A stretch of 64,000 bases of DNA from Symbiodinium natans. Taxonomy: Eukaryota; Sar; Dinophyceae; Suessiales; Symbiodiniaceae. Under the pieces are notes generated by a model, which made no database searches, was not told where the DNA came from, and saw nothing but the letters and a program-made list of their open reading frames with translations. Location: positions 62,001-126,000 of the forward strand of contig CAJNDS010002190.1 in NCBI GenBank assembly GCA_905221605.1, written 5' to 3'. How positions within the stretch are numbered: position 1 is the first letter of the stretch; each line of letters starts with the position of its first letter. Shown in pieces: positions 35,530-46,270 of this stretch. The position numbers were made by a program, and so were the translations under genes.

Positions 35530-35828
35530 CCTTCATCATGCCCGAACCCAAGTCCCTGCATTTGGTCGAGCCAGGCAGTGAGGGATATTCGCACTCCCGG
35601 CCTGTGCCGGCTCCGCAACTTGAGCGTGATGAGTGCGTCATACTTCGCGCTCATGTCGGAGTTGCCCGATCCGACAGAAAGTGGTAGCCTGTCTGCAGGT
35701 TGTCGCTTGAGACACCACTCGGCAATCTCTGCTGCAGAGGCGTCGATGACAAAGCCCGGATTGCGGACGCGGCCCTCCAGCGTGACGAAGTAGTCCAACC
35801 CGCCCCCCTCCCGCGTCCTCCGGTACAT
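35530..35828 (-). CDS. Unidentified coding exon (about 95 residues)
   Basis: A minus-strand frame opens with ATG at 35828 (MYRRTREGGGLDYFVTLEGR) and continues through FVIDASAAEIAEWCLKRQP and SDMSAKYDALITLKLRSRHR with consistent amino-acid-like composition. It runs into repeat-like sequence near 35530, where GTTCGG could be a donor. The ATG may be a true start or an internal methionine after an AAG acceptor at 35834. I do not recognise the protein. The plus-strand frames over the same DNA look less protein-like. Confidence 0.5.
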
Positions 35829-36602
35829 TGGGATTCTTCAACTCCGTCCCTTACACCCCGAACCCGAAACCTGCCCAAAAAACTGCAACTTTGCTCCCAA
35901 GACCACCACCCCAAATCTCAAAGCCCCTACATGAAGCCCAAAAGCCCCCGAAAGCCCCCCCCCCCCCCCGCCCCCGCAGACCCGAGAAGCTTTAAAGGGC
36001 CTTGAAGGCCTCACTTGATAGCCCCCTGACGCCTCCCCCTTCCCCGTACGTGCTAAACCCTAAACCCTCATTACACCCTAAAACCCCCTAAACCCCCCAA
36101 ACCCCCCAAACCCTAAACCCTAAACCCTCTATAAACCCTTAATACCACCCCAAAGCCCGTACTTCAGGCAAAGTTGCGCGCTAGCATGCCACCTGGGCTG
36201 GGCTCTGGCTTTTAGGGTTTAGGGTTTAGGGTTTAGGGTTTAGGGTTTTAGGGTTTAGGGTTTAGGGTTTAGGGTTTAGGGTTTAGGGTTTCGGGATTCG
36301 GGTTTCGGGTGTAGGGCATGGTTTAGGGGTTAGGTGTTAGGGGTTTGGGGTTTAGAGTTTAGGGATTTGGGGTTTGGAGATTCAGGCGTTGAGATTCAGG
36401 GGTTAGAGGTTAAGGGGGGTTGGGGTTTTCAGGGGGTTTCAGGGGTTTGGGGTTCAAGGTCTCGGGGATTCGGGATGAGGGGTTGAAGGCTTTTGGGCTC
36501 TACCAGGACCTTGGGGATTAAGGGTTTAGGGGGGGGGGGCTTCGGATTGAAAGACTTGGGAGCATGGAGGGGGAGTTTGGGAGATATCCGGGTAGTTCTC
36601 TA

Positions 36603-36716
36603 AATTAGGGTCCCTTTCTGGGTCCTACATAGTAATTTGGGGGCCAAATGAACCCCAAAAAAGTTCATGGCTCATATACCTCAATGGAATTCGAGTAGTA
36701 TGGGGCCCTAAACCCC
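36603..36716. mobile_element. Foldback element family M
   Basis: TTAGGGTCCCTTTCTGGGTC at the left; relatives at 62628-62695 and 31915-31985 carry the same GGTCCCTTTTTGGGT-type arm. Family L (940-1020 and 28397-28480) is another pair of 80-base dispersed copies. Confidence 0.6.
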
Positions 36717-37244
36717 AATCCCTAAACCCTAAACCCTAAACCCTGAACCCGAATTTTCGCGTTCATGTGGGCCCAAGAAACCAAAACTGCAAAGGCCCCG
36801 TACCCTAGGTTGGGAGGCTGGGAGGCTGGGAACCTAGAGCTGCAAAGTCCTGGGAAAGGGTTTAGGGTTTAGGGTTTAGGGTTTAGGGTTTAGGGTTTAG
36901 GGTTTAGGGTTTAGGGTTTAGGGTTTAGGGTTTAGGGTTTAGGGTTTCGGGTTTAGGGTTTAGGGTTTAGGGTTTAGGTTTTAGGTTTTAGGTTTTACGG
37001 TGTAGGGTTCAGGGCCCAAAAGGCACGTTCCAACTTAAACACCCCCCCACCCCCCACCCCCCCCCCCAAAAACGCTTCGACGAGGCACAGCCACGTTCAA
37101 CCCCCAAAGAATGCTTCGACGCTTAAAAGAAGGGACCCCCAAAAGAGACCCAAACTGCCCATCAAGTGAAAAGGGAGTTTGGCATCGCCTCGTAGACCCA
37201 AGAAGGGGCAATAGAACGTACCTCAAGGGCCTACCTAGTCAACT

Positions 37245-37425
37245 ATGGTTCTCCTGTCGGTGAAACATACACAGATGCAAAGCCTTGAAAATGTCGTGGT
37301 TTGCGCCTATGCCGTATACCTGGTGCGGCTGCAAGGTCTGGACTGTGTGTTTGGGTGGCAATTTTCGGTGCAGGACGAGAGTGAGACCTCATTGACTCAT
37401 CTGACGTGGGTATCTATATACTATA
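37245..37425 (+). CDS. Possible exon, plus strand
   Basis: The frame reads NVVVCAYAVYLVRLQGLDCV and FGWQFSVQDESETSLTHLTW up to a GTATCT donor near 37410. A further open stretch at about 37500-37570 (NITIGVAYFPPWSAGWLI) may follow. Unrecognised. Confidence 0.3.
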
Positions 37426-37624
37426 TACTTAGGCCTTAACGTAGCCTCTACGTAGGTACTTTCAGGGCTAAGCATGTACGACATTGATGCATTGGAGCCC
37501 TAGGGCGATGTCAAAAACATAACCATCGGAGTCGCGTATTTCCCCCCTTGGAGTGCGGGATGGCTTATCAGATGACCATCACGATGCTACTTGGAGGTTC
37601 ATGGGCACCTTACCGGTGGGTTGC

Positions 37625-37850
37625 AAGTACCCTAAATAAGTCTAGAACCATAGATACCCTGCTTACAGCCCTACTTATCAGTATCCACAAGTAGAGCTCC
37701 CTCGGGCAGAAGGAACAAGCTCGGGTACCCAAACCCGGGTCCGTCTGGCACAGAGGAACTGCGATGGACTCACATGTGCAATAAGACGAGCCGGCTTGGT
37801 GAACATCATAGACATCGCTGCGCTTCCACCAAGCCCTGAGCCTTGAACCC
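37625..37850 (-). CDS. Cysteine-rich unidentified exon
   Basis: Minus-strand frame after a CTCAGGG acceptor reads WWKRSDVYDVHQAGSSYCTC and then GTRACSFCPRELYLWIL. Codon use and the absence of repeat sequence suggest real coding DNA. It lies downstream of the 39.7-38.2 kb exons on the same strand and could continue that gene. A family H foldback abuts it at 37880-37975. No domain is recognised. Confidence 0.35.
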
Positions 37851-37879
37851 CAAACCCTAAACCCCAAACCCCAAACTCT

Positions 37880-37975
37880 ACCTGGGACGCTAATTACCTA
37901 CAGTATAGTAGCTACCCCTTACAAAGTAGGTATAAAACTGTAGGTAAAGAGAGGTCCAGTTATATACCTCCCTGA
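37880..37975. mobile_element. Foldback element family H
   Basis: ACCTGGGACGCTAATTACCT at the left, TGTAGGTAAAGAGAGGTCCA at the right. Confidence 0.85.
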
Positions 37976-38219
37976 CTTAGAACTTCGAGGAGACCTTACC
38001 CTTGGTCTGCTTAGAAATGGATTTCGGCTTTTTTGGGTCGTTTAGGGTTTAGGGTTTAGCGTTCAGGGTTTAGGGCGTTTTATGGTTGAGGGTTGAGGGC
38101 TTAAAGAAGCCGAAACGAAAAACAGAAGAATAGGGTTTTGGGGGCCATTATCGTATATTTATAAGGGGACCATTCAGGGAATATCATCAAACAAATATTC
38201 CGACCCCTAGCTTGCCCAC

Positions 38220-39697
38220 TGGGTCTCCGAAAGTTTCGGGCTGGTCCTCATCTCCTGCCGCCGAGCGTCGGTCGAGGGAGTCTGCCAGAGCTGTTCCTTC
38301 GTCCTGCGTGTTAGAGTCTGCGGTTTAGGGTTTAGGGTTTAGGGTTTAGGGTTTAGGGTTTAGGGCTTAGGGTTCAGGGTAAACCCCTGAACCCCAAACC
38401 CAAAACCCTAAACTTTCCGGGAATTCCCTGAGACTCTATTTACCTGCAGTTTAGTAGCAGCTACCACTTACATTCCAAGTAAGTTAGTATGCATAACCCA
38501 TAAAACTGCAGGTAAAGAAAGTGCCAGGTAGGGTTTAAGGGTCTACGTGCTACAGCCATGGGTAACCGCCGGCCCCACGGCTCCCAACACCGTACACCAG
38601 GGAAAGTATGGGGCAAGGGTTTAGGGTTTAAGGTTTAGGGTTTAGGGTTTGGGGTTTAGGTACTTAGGATTTTGGGATGTAGGGCCCTATCACGGTACCC
38701 CTAATAGAATCCCCTGCTAAAGCCCCATTATGCAGTTTAGACTACAGCTCAGATGCCTCTTGAGGTTCGGGGTTCTTGGGTTTTGGGGTATAGGGTCAGG
38801 CGTTTGTGTTTTAGGGTTTTCGGTGCATAGGCTGTTGCAGCCCCCGCTCCAAAACTCTAAGCCCTGAGCCCTAGTCTTAGGGTAGCTTCATGGTCCCTTA
38901 GTATGGGCTCTTAACAGGGGCCCCCTTATGTACCCCTTACAAACCCTATACAACCTGAGTACTTGCTGAGTTCAAAGGCCCCAAAAAGTGCACACTTGCA
39001 GTTCTATAGGGGATTATCGTATCCCCAAAAGTGTAAAGTGTACTCCCCCTAGGGTCCATGTACCTAAATATTGAATACTTGAGCCTTAAAGTACTTCCTA
39101 TATAGGGACTTTGGGGCCCAAGTATATAAAAATGAAATACGTAGACCCTTAGGGCTCATTCAGCTCCTAATCCCTAAACCGTATCAGTCCTCAGCCCTGA
39201 TAGCCCTCGCAGCTCCAACTCACCCCCAAAGCATGACACTGTCAACACCCTGAACACTAAACCCTAAACCCTAACCCCTAAGCCCCTAAACCCTAAACCC
39301 CAAACCTTGGGAAGCTCGGAGTGGCACTCTCACACGGAGCACCCTTCGCATTCGACTCCAAGTAGGTGAGGATGGATGCAGGGGCAGTGTCAAGGAGGTC
39401 CGACTCATCCTCGCCGTCCAAGTGGAAGTCCACTCCTTTGGCAGCGCGCTTGCTCAAAGCCAGCAGCAACCGTTGAAGTTGTCTGTTTCTCAGTATCCGT
39501 CAGCGCCATTGCAGCGGGAAGAGCAATGAGCAATCACTCACTGTAGCAAGGAGGATCTCGCAGAAACTCCGGAGGCTCGGAGATGAGAGACAGACAGCAG
39601 CAAGCGGCCAGCGCCCCAGGATCGCAATAGCGCAGTGCGCGCAAACAAGAACGTCCTCCCTGGGCCTGTTCGAAAAGGGAGCAGTTTGGCCCGGAGC
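38220..39697 (-). CDS. Three exons of an unidentified gene; first block weakly SET-like
   Basis: Block 39697-39542 ends at a consensus GTGAGT donor and is open in all three frames. One frame reads SGPNCSLFEQAQGGRSCLRA, reminiscent of the PN-C...RA-R region of SMYD-type SET domains; another frame joins the next exon in phase, so the SET reading is tentative. Block 39488-39305 is convincingly coding (QRLLLALSKRAAKGVDFHLD, then ESDLLDTAPASILTYLE). Block 38317-38220, after a CCGCAG acceptor, encodes an acidic segment (ADSNTQDEGTALADSLDRRS). The same strand and spacing suggest one gene. Function is unknown. Confidence 0.4.
38430..38532. mobile_element. Foldback element family H
   Basis: CCCTGAGACTCTATTTACCT at the left, GCAGGTAAAGAAAGTGCCAG at the right. 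Confidence 0.85.
39051..39150. mobile_element. Foldback element family A
   Basis: Begins AGGGTCCATGTACCT, contains a central TATATAGGGACTTTGGGGCC hairpin loop, and ends in a degenerate complement of the start (GTAGACCCTT). Confidence 0.8.
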
Positions 39698-39774
39698 CTG
39701 GTTCAAGAGAAATCACAGCTGCTGCTACAGAGCTGACGCGGGTTCAGGGCCTCAGGGCTTCAGGAATTCCCCTA

Positions 39775-40067
39775 AGGGTCCATGTATCTCATCATTACAA
39801 ACTTGGGCAGGGTTTAGGGTTTAGGGTTTAGGGTTTAGGGTTTAGGGTTTAGGGTTTAGGGTTTAGGGTTTAGGGTTTAGGGTTTAGGGTTTAGGGTTTA
39901 GGGTTTAGGGTTTAGGGTTTAGGGTTTAGGGTTTAGGGTTTAGGGTTTTTAGGGTTTCGGGTTTAGGGTTTAGGGTTTAGGGTTTAGGGTGACCTGGGCC
40001 CCAAGAGTCCCTATATAGGAAGTACTTTAAACGCTCAAGTATTCAATATTTAGGTACATGGACCCTT
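39775..40067. mobile_element. Foldback element family A, split by a long telomeric array
   Basis: Left arm AGGGTCCATGTATCTCATCA to ACTTGGGC at 39808; about 180 bases of TTTAGGG; then ACCTGGGCCCC and the right arm to GGTACATGGACCC. Same insertion point as the copy at 1045. Confidence 0.8.
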
Positions 40068-40907
40068 AGGGTTAAGGCTTAGGCGGGCTCACAGAAGTTC
40101 CCGTTCTAGGGCCCTTATAACCCTACTTATAACTAGGGAAGCCCCTGCATGTACCCCTAAACCCTAAACCCTAAACCCTAAACCCTAAACCCTAAACCCT
40201 AAACCCTAAACCCTAAACCCTAAACCCTAAACCCTAAACCCTAAACCCTAAACTACCCTAAACCCTAAACCCTAAACCCTAAACCCTGAAGCAAAAAAGC
40301 GCCGCCCAGGCGGCTGGAACTGGGAGGTCGGGGAAGCCAACAGAGCCGCTCCTGTGCGGTTTAGGGTTTCGGGGTTGAGGTTTTGAAGGGGTTGAGGTTT
40401 TGAAGGGGTTTAGGGTTTAGGGTTCAGGGTTTGAGGTTGATGTTTTAGAGGGGTTTAGGGTTTAGGGTGTAGGGTTTAGGGTTTAGGGTTTAGGAAGGTT
40501 GAGGGTCGAAGAGGTGGAGGCTTAGGGGTTCTGGGCTTAGGGTCTGGTTTTGGGGCTAATTTCAGGCAGTTTGAGCTCTGGGGGCATGGATGTCGGGCCC
40601 AAAACCCTCTGAACCCTCAATCCAAAACCCTATAAACCCTCCTCAACTGTGAACCAACCCCTTGCACGCAAGCTCACCCAAAATCATCCGCAGCCCGCCA
40701 CGGGAGGAAGCAGGGTTTAGGGTTTGGGGGTTTGGGGTTTTGGGGTTTAGGGTTTACGGTTTGGAAGGAGGAACATCATGAGCTATAAGCCCTAAACCCT
40801 TCAGAGATTCATCGTCGAGCCTCAGCCTCCGCCTCCTTTGGACACTTCAACACTTGGATTGTTGCTTCAAGAACCACAAAAAGCTTCAAAAACGCAACTA
40901 GACCCAA

Positions 40908-41010
40908 GAGTCTAGGAATAAACAGGGTGCAATTTATCTAAGGGGCTTATGAGGGAACCGAAACCCTGAAAAAAGGGAAGAGGGGCCTACTGTGGGTCCT
41001 AGGCACTTGT
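40908..41010. mobile_element. Dispersed element family P
   Basis: ACTAGACCCAAGAGTCTAGG, AAGGGGCTTATGAGGGAACC, then CTACTGTGGGTCCTAGG. Relatives at 6840-6970, 10550-10690, 28075-28170 and, partial, 19415-19480. Confidence 0.65.
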
Positions 41011-41382
41011 TAGACTTGTCATGAACTTTATCTACAATTTGCTTAAGAACCCAGAACAGAAACGGGGCCCATGGTTCCAACCTTCTAGTCGGGCCCTTTC
41101 CGAGAACTTTCAACCTCCCAGCTGCCCCCTAAACCCTAAACCCTAAACCCTAAAACCTAAACCCTAAACCCTAAACCCTAAACCCTAAACCCTAAACCCT
41201 AACCTAAACCCTAAACCCTAAACCCTAAACCCTAAACCCTAAACCCTAAACCCTAAACCCTAAACCCTAAATGGCATGCGGCCCAAGCAGCGCACAGGAT
41301 GAAAGACATGCTGGCACTTGGTCTTCCAAAGTTGCCTCAGGGCTTGGTTTAGGGTTTAGGGTTTAGGGTTTAGGGTTTAGGG

Positions 41383-41425
41383 TTCAGGGTTCAGGGTTCA
41401 GGGTTCAGGGTTCAGGGTTCAGGGT
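41383..41425 (+). repeat. TTCAGGG variant array
   Basis: Seven consecutive TTCAGGG units directly follow TTTAGGG units. A complementary CCCTGAA run of five units is at 53573-53609. Confidence 0.93.
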
Positions 41426-41534
41426 TTAGGGTTTAGGCTTTTCGCATTTTGAATTATTTTTCTTGCTTGGGGGGGGGGGGAGAGTTGAGGGGGAAGGGAG
41501 GTTTAGGCTTTTGGCATTTTGTTGATTTTTTTGA

Positions 41535-41536
<2 letters not shown>

Positions 41537-41569
<33 letters not shown>
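41537..41569 (+). repeat. Poly-G tract of about 33 bases
   Basis: Uninterrupted G run just 5' of a plus-strand exon. Others: 48637-48664, 6498-6518, 58870-58882, 61337-61352. Confidence 0.95.
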
Positions 41570-41570
<1 letters not shown>

Positions 41571-41581
41571 GGGCCATTACA

Positions 41582-42032
41582 AGATATATTTGCTCTAGCA
41601 GACCTCCCTCCAGGAAGGCTCCTGAAGGAAGTCGCCCAAATACGCCCTCAATTATGCTTCACTGCGAGAACATGGCCACTGAAACCCTCAACCCTGAACC
41701 CCCAAAATTTCAAAACCCCAAACCCCAACACTAAACCCTCAACCCTATCGTAAACCCCTTGCGCGTCTGGCTCCTCGTTCCTAACGAAGACAGCTTCCGC
41801 CTCCTCACAGCCCTGAGCCCTCTTCGAAAGATCTCCAGCCCTGTCAGGGCCTTCGAGAGTTTAAGGGCTCAGCTAACCTTAAACCCTAAACCCTAAACCC
41901 CAAACCCTAAACCCTAAACCCTAAACCCCAAACCCTAAACCCTAAAACCCTAAACCAACACTGCAGGGCTCCCCGACATCAGTGTCGATGTCAGAGATCG
42001 AACGCTTGATTGCTGCAGCATTCGACCACTGA
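41582..42032 (+). CDS. Unidentified plus-strand gene, three exon blocks
   Basis: Blocks at about 41590-41690 (DIFALADLPPGRLLKEVAQI), 41762-41858 (VWLLVPNEDSFRLLTALSPL, then a GTTTAAG donor) and 41967-42032 after an ACTGCAG acceptor. The last reads SPTSVSMSEIERLIAAAFDH to a TGA; a second frame there is open to a TAG inside the next foldback element. A CCCTAAA array (41878-41957) occupies the second intron. No domain is recognised. Confidence 0.35.
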
Positions 42033-42072
42033 TCCTTGCGGATGCACATGAACCGTCCTCCCAAGAACAGGC

Positions 42073-42175
42073 TGGTTCTTAGTAGGGAATGCGGCAATGA
42101 GGTACCCTATATAATCCCTTAAGGGGTCTATATGGGGCCCTAATTCCCTCATTCCATGCGAAGAATCAGGGGGAA
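42073..42175. mobile_element. Foldback element family F
   Basis: GGTTCTTAGTAGGGAATG at the left and ATTCCCTCATTC toward the right. Relatives at 4375-4600, 54760-54870 (telomeric insert in the middle) and 60625-60732. Confidence 0.7.
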
Positions 42176-42782
42176 GAACAGGCAGTTTTGGCGGTCCATC
42201 TCCACAGAAGGTGGGAGGGTGCGTAATTACTTTTAGGGTGTTAACCCTAAACCCTGAACCCCAAACCCTGAACCCTGGGTTTAGGAGTTTAGGGTTTGTG
42301 TGGTTGTGCTTGGGGGTATGGGACTCCAGGGCGTTCGGGGCTTGGGGCTCGGGCGTCGAGGGAACCTAAACTAGAATTGCACATGCCCCTGCAGTTTCGG
42401 GCTTAGTTTAGGGAATGTAGGGTTTTCCACAAGCCTTGCATGTCTTTTTCAGATTCCCCCCCCACCCCCGCCCCCCCCCCCCCCTAAGGGCAATATAGGG
42501 GTCAAGACTCTTTACTCTTCGGGTGGTTCTGAAGCAAATAGTAGACCCTAAACCCGGGTTTAGGGTTCAGGTATTGGGAGCGGCTCTTGCGGGCAGGCGT
42601 TTGGGCTCAGTTCTGGGTTGCCACACACAGATCACAACCACGAATCATGGGTTCCCCTACTACCCCCCGCTATACTACCCACCCTAGGTTCCCCCCATAA
42701 TAAAGGCTATTTAGGGCCAATTAAGCCGAAATAAGGGTACTCTACCTAAGGGGGGTAGTCTTGAGGGGGGTAACCCATGAAC

Positions 42783-42840
42783 TAAGCGCAGTCCATGAAT
42801 GCCCCCCATGCCAGCCACGAACTTGACCAGAGCCCCAAGG
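42783..42840 (-). CDS. Possible microexon, minus strand
   Basis: The frame reads LGALVKFVAGMGGIHGLRL between a TTTAGGG array and a family K foldback. Too short for a family call. Confidence 0.25.
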
Positions 42841-43146
42841 TTTAGGGTTTAGGGTTTAGGGTTTGGGGTTTAGGGTTTAGGGTTTAGGGTTTAGGGCTAG
42901 AATCCGTACCTAGTTCCAGGGCCCTAAACAGTCTCCATCAAAGATACTTGGCGGGCCGAAGCATTGCATGGGCCCCTCAACCTGATAAGTTTATATCCCT
43001 AAACCCTAAACCCTAAACCCTAAACCCTATAAACCCTAAACCCTAAACCCTAAACCCTAAACCCTAAGCCCTAAGCCCTAAGCCCTAAACCCTAAACCCT
43101 AAACCCCAACCCCAAACCCCAAACCCTAAACCGCCCTGTTTCCCAG

Positions 43147-44365
43147 GGCAGTCCTCTCGGTTGCGATGCAATACGTTGTCAAGGTGTTCACTAGAAATCC
43201 CCTTCCCGTCTCGAGCCGCAGAGAAGCGGAGGATCGATCAGTGTCGGTTTAGGGGTTAAGTAGGGTCCCTAAACCCTAAACCCTAAACCCTAAACCCTAA
43301 GTAGGGTCTTTGGAGTTTGTAGTGGGTTTTCGTAGGGTTCTCGTAGAGATTGTGGGGCTTTTGCTTGGGCTTAGGGTCCACACCCGGAGTTCTGAAAATG
43401 AAGAAGCCCACAGCTGCAATCTAAACAGCTTTAAAGCCCTAGAACCTAAACCCTGAACCCTAAAACCTGAATCTAAACCCTCCAAGCCCTATACACCCTA
43501 AACCCGAAACCCAAGACCCTGACCCCTAAACTGACTAAACCCTAAACCCTAGACCCTACACCCTAAACCCTAAACCCTAAACAACCGAAGTCCCAGGGAG
43601 CACCACAGTCCCTGCTCATGGTTTCTGGGGTTCTGCGGGCCGTGGGGTCACGACTTGGGGCTCAGGGTGGGTGAGCCTGACTGGGCCCTATGAACATGAA
43701 TTTTCTTCCTTAGTTGTCCAGTACCTAGGGGTTTAAAAGGTTAACCTTTGGGATTATAAGGGGAATTCTATTAACCCAAAAAGGTTAAAGGTTACCTACT
43801 CTACTACTAAGCTTCGGCTTGTTATAAGGATTCTATAGGGGGTTCAGGGCAATAACAGTAAGAAACAGAATATGTTGAAAACCTACTCATGTTGAGGTGA
43901 TTGCGATGTCTGGGACGTGCTTCCTCACCGGATCTCTATCGGAGCCGAGAAGCTAGGCTCCACAATGAAAGCCCTTCTGCAGGATTGCTCTTCGGGGTCA
44001 AGTTACCTGCTTCAGAACCCGACAAGAGAACCCTAAACCCTAAACCCTAAACCCTAAACCCTAAACCCTAAACCGGAAATGGCTCCACATCAGACCCACT
44101 GGACACTCATGACACTCCTGCACCTGTCCAGGATGCACAATTCGATGCCCTCAACCCTAGGGTTTAGGGTTTAGGGTTTAGGGTTTAGGGTTTAGGGTTT
44201 AGGGTTTGGGGTTCAGGGTTTAGGGTTTAGGGTTTAGGGTTTAGGGCTCCCTTGGCGCCGCATGCTGAGCCTCAACCCGACACCCCGAAAAGGACTTCCC
44301 AGCCCAGACTCTCAGAGCGCAGTTCCTACAAGCATCGCTTTCGTCCTGCAGCGGCTCCGCGCAAA
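43147..44365 (+). CDS. Unidentified plus-strand gene, four exon blocks, ends in TGA
   Basis: Exon 43147-43240 after a TTTCCCAG acceptor (VAMQYVVKVFTRNPLPVSSR) with a GTGTCG donor. Exon 43897 to about 44030 (DCDVWDVLPHRISIGAEKLG, then STMKALLQDC). A linker-like block at 44072-44161 (GSTSDPLDTHDTPAPVQDAQ). A final block from 44245 (PHAEPQPDTPKRTSQPRLSE) to TGA at 44363-44365. The last intron is essentially a TTTAGGG array whose first GTTTAG and last TTTAG would be the splice sites. The second intron contains a family B foldback. No conserved family is recognised; the C-terminal part is proline/charged and probably disordered. Confidence 0.42.
43711..43811. mobile_element. Foldback element family B
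   Basis: Third copy, inside the second intron of the plus-strand gene at 43.1-44.4 kb. Confidence 0.85.
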
Positions 44366-44534
44366 ATCTGAGGTCTCAGTGCGCCACGGCCTATGCCAGA
44401 AAACCATGCGTCCTAGGTAGCAAACCCTTAAACCGCTGTGGGAAGCCTGCCCCCGAAACTCATCTGCACCTGATTTGATCCAAAGATCTGCAGAACTGCG
44501 CCCACACAACACCCGATTGTAAGGCCCCTGAAGA

Positions 44535-44650
44535 GCTTAAGTTGCAAGTACGGGCCCCCCAACTATAAACAGGGTTCTAAGTCTTACTATTTAGGTTGCA
44601 ATTCCCCTGACTAAAGCTAGTATGGTACGCGGGCCCCTACTTGTAAGGCT
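44535..44650. mobile_element. Foldback element family G
   Basis: GCAAGTACGGGCCCCCCAAC at the left and GCGGGCCCCTACTTGTAAG at the right; follows the TGA of the plus-strand gene ending at 44365. Confidence 0.75.
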
Positions 44651-44711
44651 CGTCTGTATAGGCAAGGGACGCAGACTCGAAACCCTTCATCCTTTACCCT
44701 GTACCCTAAAC

Positions 44712-44801
44712 TCGCGGTCAGTGTCGAGGGCTTCGTGGCACAGGGTTTGAGCATAGGGCTGGTAAGATTCGTTCATGATGCAGGGAATTTCAAGCCCCAA
44801 G
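44712..44801 (-). CDS. Unidentified exon, minus strand
   Basis: Bounded by a TTTGGCAG acceptor and a telomere-like GTTTAGGG donor, the 90-base block reads GLEIPCIMNESYQPYAQTLC and then HEALDTDR. A possible preceding block at about 44935-44875 reads PDHPASVSDLRIPVSAVQPV, although the opposite strand is open there too. Confidence 0.42.
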
Positions 44802-45247
44802 CTGCCAAACCCTAAAACCTTAAACCCTAAACCCTAAACCCTAAACCCTAAATAAGAAAGCTTCGACAGCACAGGCTGGACGGCTGACACCGGAATCCTC
44901 AAATCGGAGACGGAAGCAGGGTGGTCGGGTTGTTTAGGGCTTAGGGTTGAGGATTCTTGGGTTTAGGGAGATTTGACTGCGCAACCATCAGCTTCCTAGC
45001 CATCTCTTCTCTTAAGCCGGAGCCATCACAAGTAGTGCAGGGTTAAGCAAATCTCGGTAATGACAAGAAAGTGCATGCATCCCGGGGCTTCGCGACTTCT
45101 TCAGGTGACAACCCAAAAACAGCCTAAACCCTCAACCCGAAACCTAAAGCCCAAACCCGAAACCCTAAGCCCTAAATCCTTAACCCTAAACACTTAACTT
45201 AAACCCTGAACCCTAAACCAACAACTCAACTCAAATCTTGTGGAAGG

Positions 45248-45389
45248 GGGTCGGAGGGCCCGGAGATGGCTATGGCAGCTCATGGCACTCAGTGAAAATT
45301 GCAGCCAAGACCTTTGTGGCTCTCATCAATGTGAAAACTTGGACATGTAAGGTCCGGCGGCCAGATGGGCCATGCCAAGAATTCTTATA
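45248..45389 (+). CDS. Unidentified 3' exon, plus strand
   Basis: After a GTGGAAG acceptor the frame reads GDGYGSSWHSVKIAAKTFVA and LINVKTWTCKVRRPDGPCQE, then FL and TAA. A GTAAGG donor inside (after TGGACAT) could end the exon earlier. Composition is protein-like and no repeat is present. No family recognised. Confidence 0.42.
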
Positions 45390-46142
45390 AGCCCTAAACG
45401 ATGAACCCCCGATCTATACGCCGATTCATCCACTCTCAGGCCCCTGAACCCTAAATTCTGAACCCCCCCAAACCGTGAGCCCTAAACCCTAAATTGTGAA
45501 CCCTCAACCCTAAACCGTGAACCCTGAACCCTGAAGCGGTTGTGGGAGGGGCGGGGGGGCCGAAAGTATGCCCTCAATGACCCTCATCAGTGCCCTTTTT
45601 CTCTTGGCTAGTGTTCCAGAGCAACCTGTTGGAAACCCTGAACCCTAAACCCCTTAGACCCTAAGCCCTACAACCCATCTCCTCCCTAACCCCCCCCCCC
45701 CCTAAACCTTAAACCCTAAACCCTAAACCCTAAGCCCTAAACCCTAAACCCGAAACCCGAAAAAACCCGAAACCCGAAAAAACCCGAAAAACCCGAAAAA
45801 CCCTAAACCCTAAACCAATTTCAACAACTCTCAGAAAGACCCCTTAGGGCGACTCGGGGGCGCCCCGCGAGGCCCTTGAGCCGCGGCCTCCCAAACCGGG
45901 CCACCCGTAGAGGCGGTGAGCAGCAGACGGTTTAGGGTTTAGGGTTTAGGGTTCGAACCAAACCCTAAACCCTAAACCCCAAACCCCAAACACTAAACCC
46001 GAAACCCGAAACCGCAATTTCGGGGCTTGGTGCTGCGGGCTTTCGGAGGTAGGGCTTCGCCCTGCCGCCTGATAACCAATTATAGCTGTCCGTAAAAAGG
46101 GTTTAGGGTTTAGGGTTTAGGGTTTGGGGTTTAGGGTTTAGG

Positions 46143-46270
46143 GTTTATTATCAACCAATTAAAACTGTACTTATAACCCACTTATAAGCCCCTTAAGTGC
46201 CCTAAAGTGGTTATAAGTGCAGCTATAAGTACAGTTACAACTGGTTAAAAAGTACCATGAACCTCCAAGT
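46143..46270. mobile_element. Foldback element family D
   Basis: AACCAATTAAAACTGTACTT to AAGTACCATGAACCT; the left end is replaced by a TTTAGGG array. Confidence 0.8.

Larger units (their letters stand above)
39720..41580. other. Repeat-dominated stretch, no gene seen
   Basis: Split family A element with a long telomeric array, CCCTAAA arrays, element P and G tracts. Small unique patches at 40290-40360 and 41275-41345 are open on both strands but unassignable. Confidence 0.55.
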
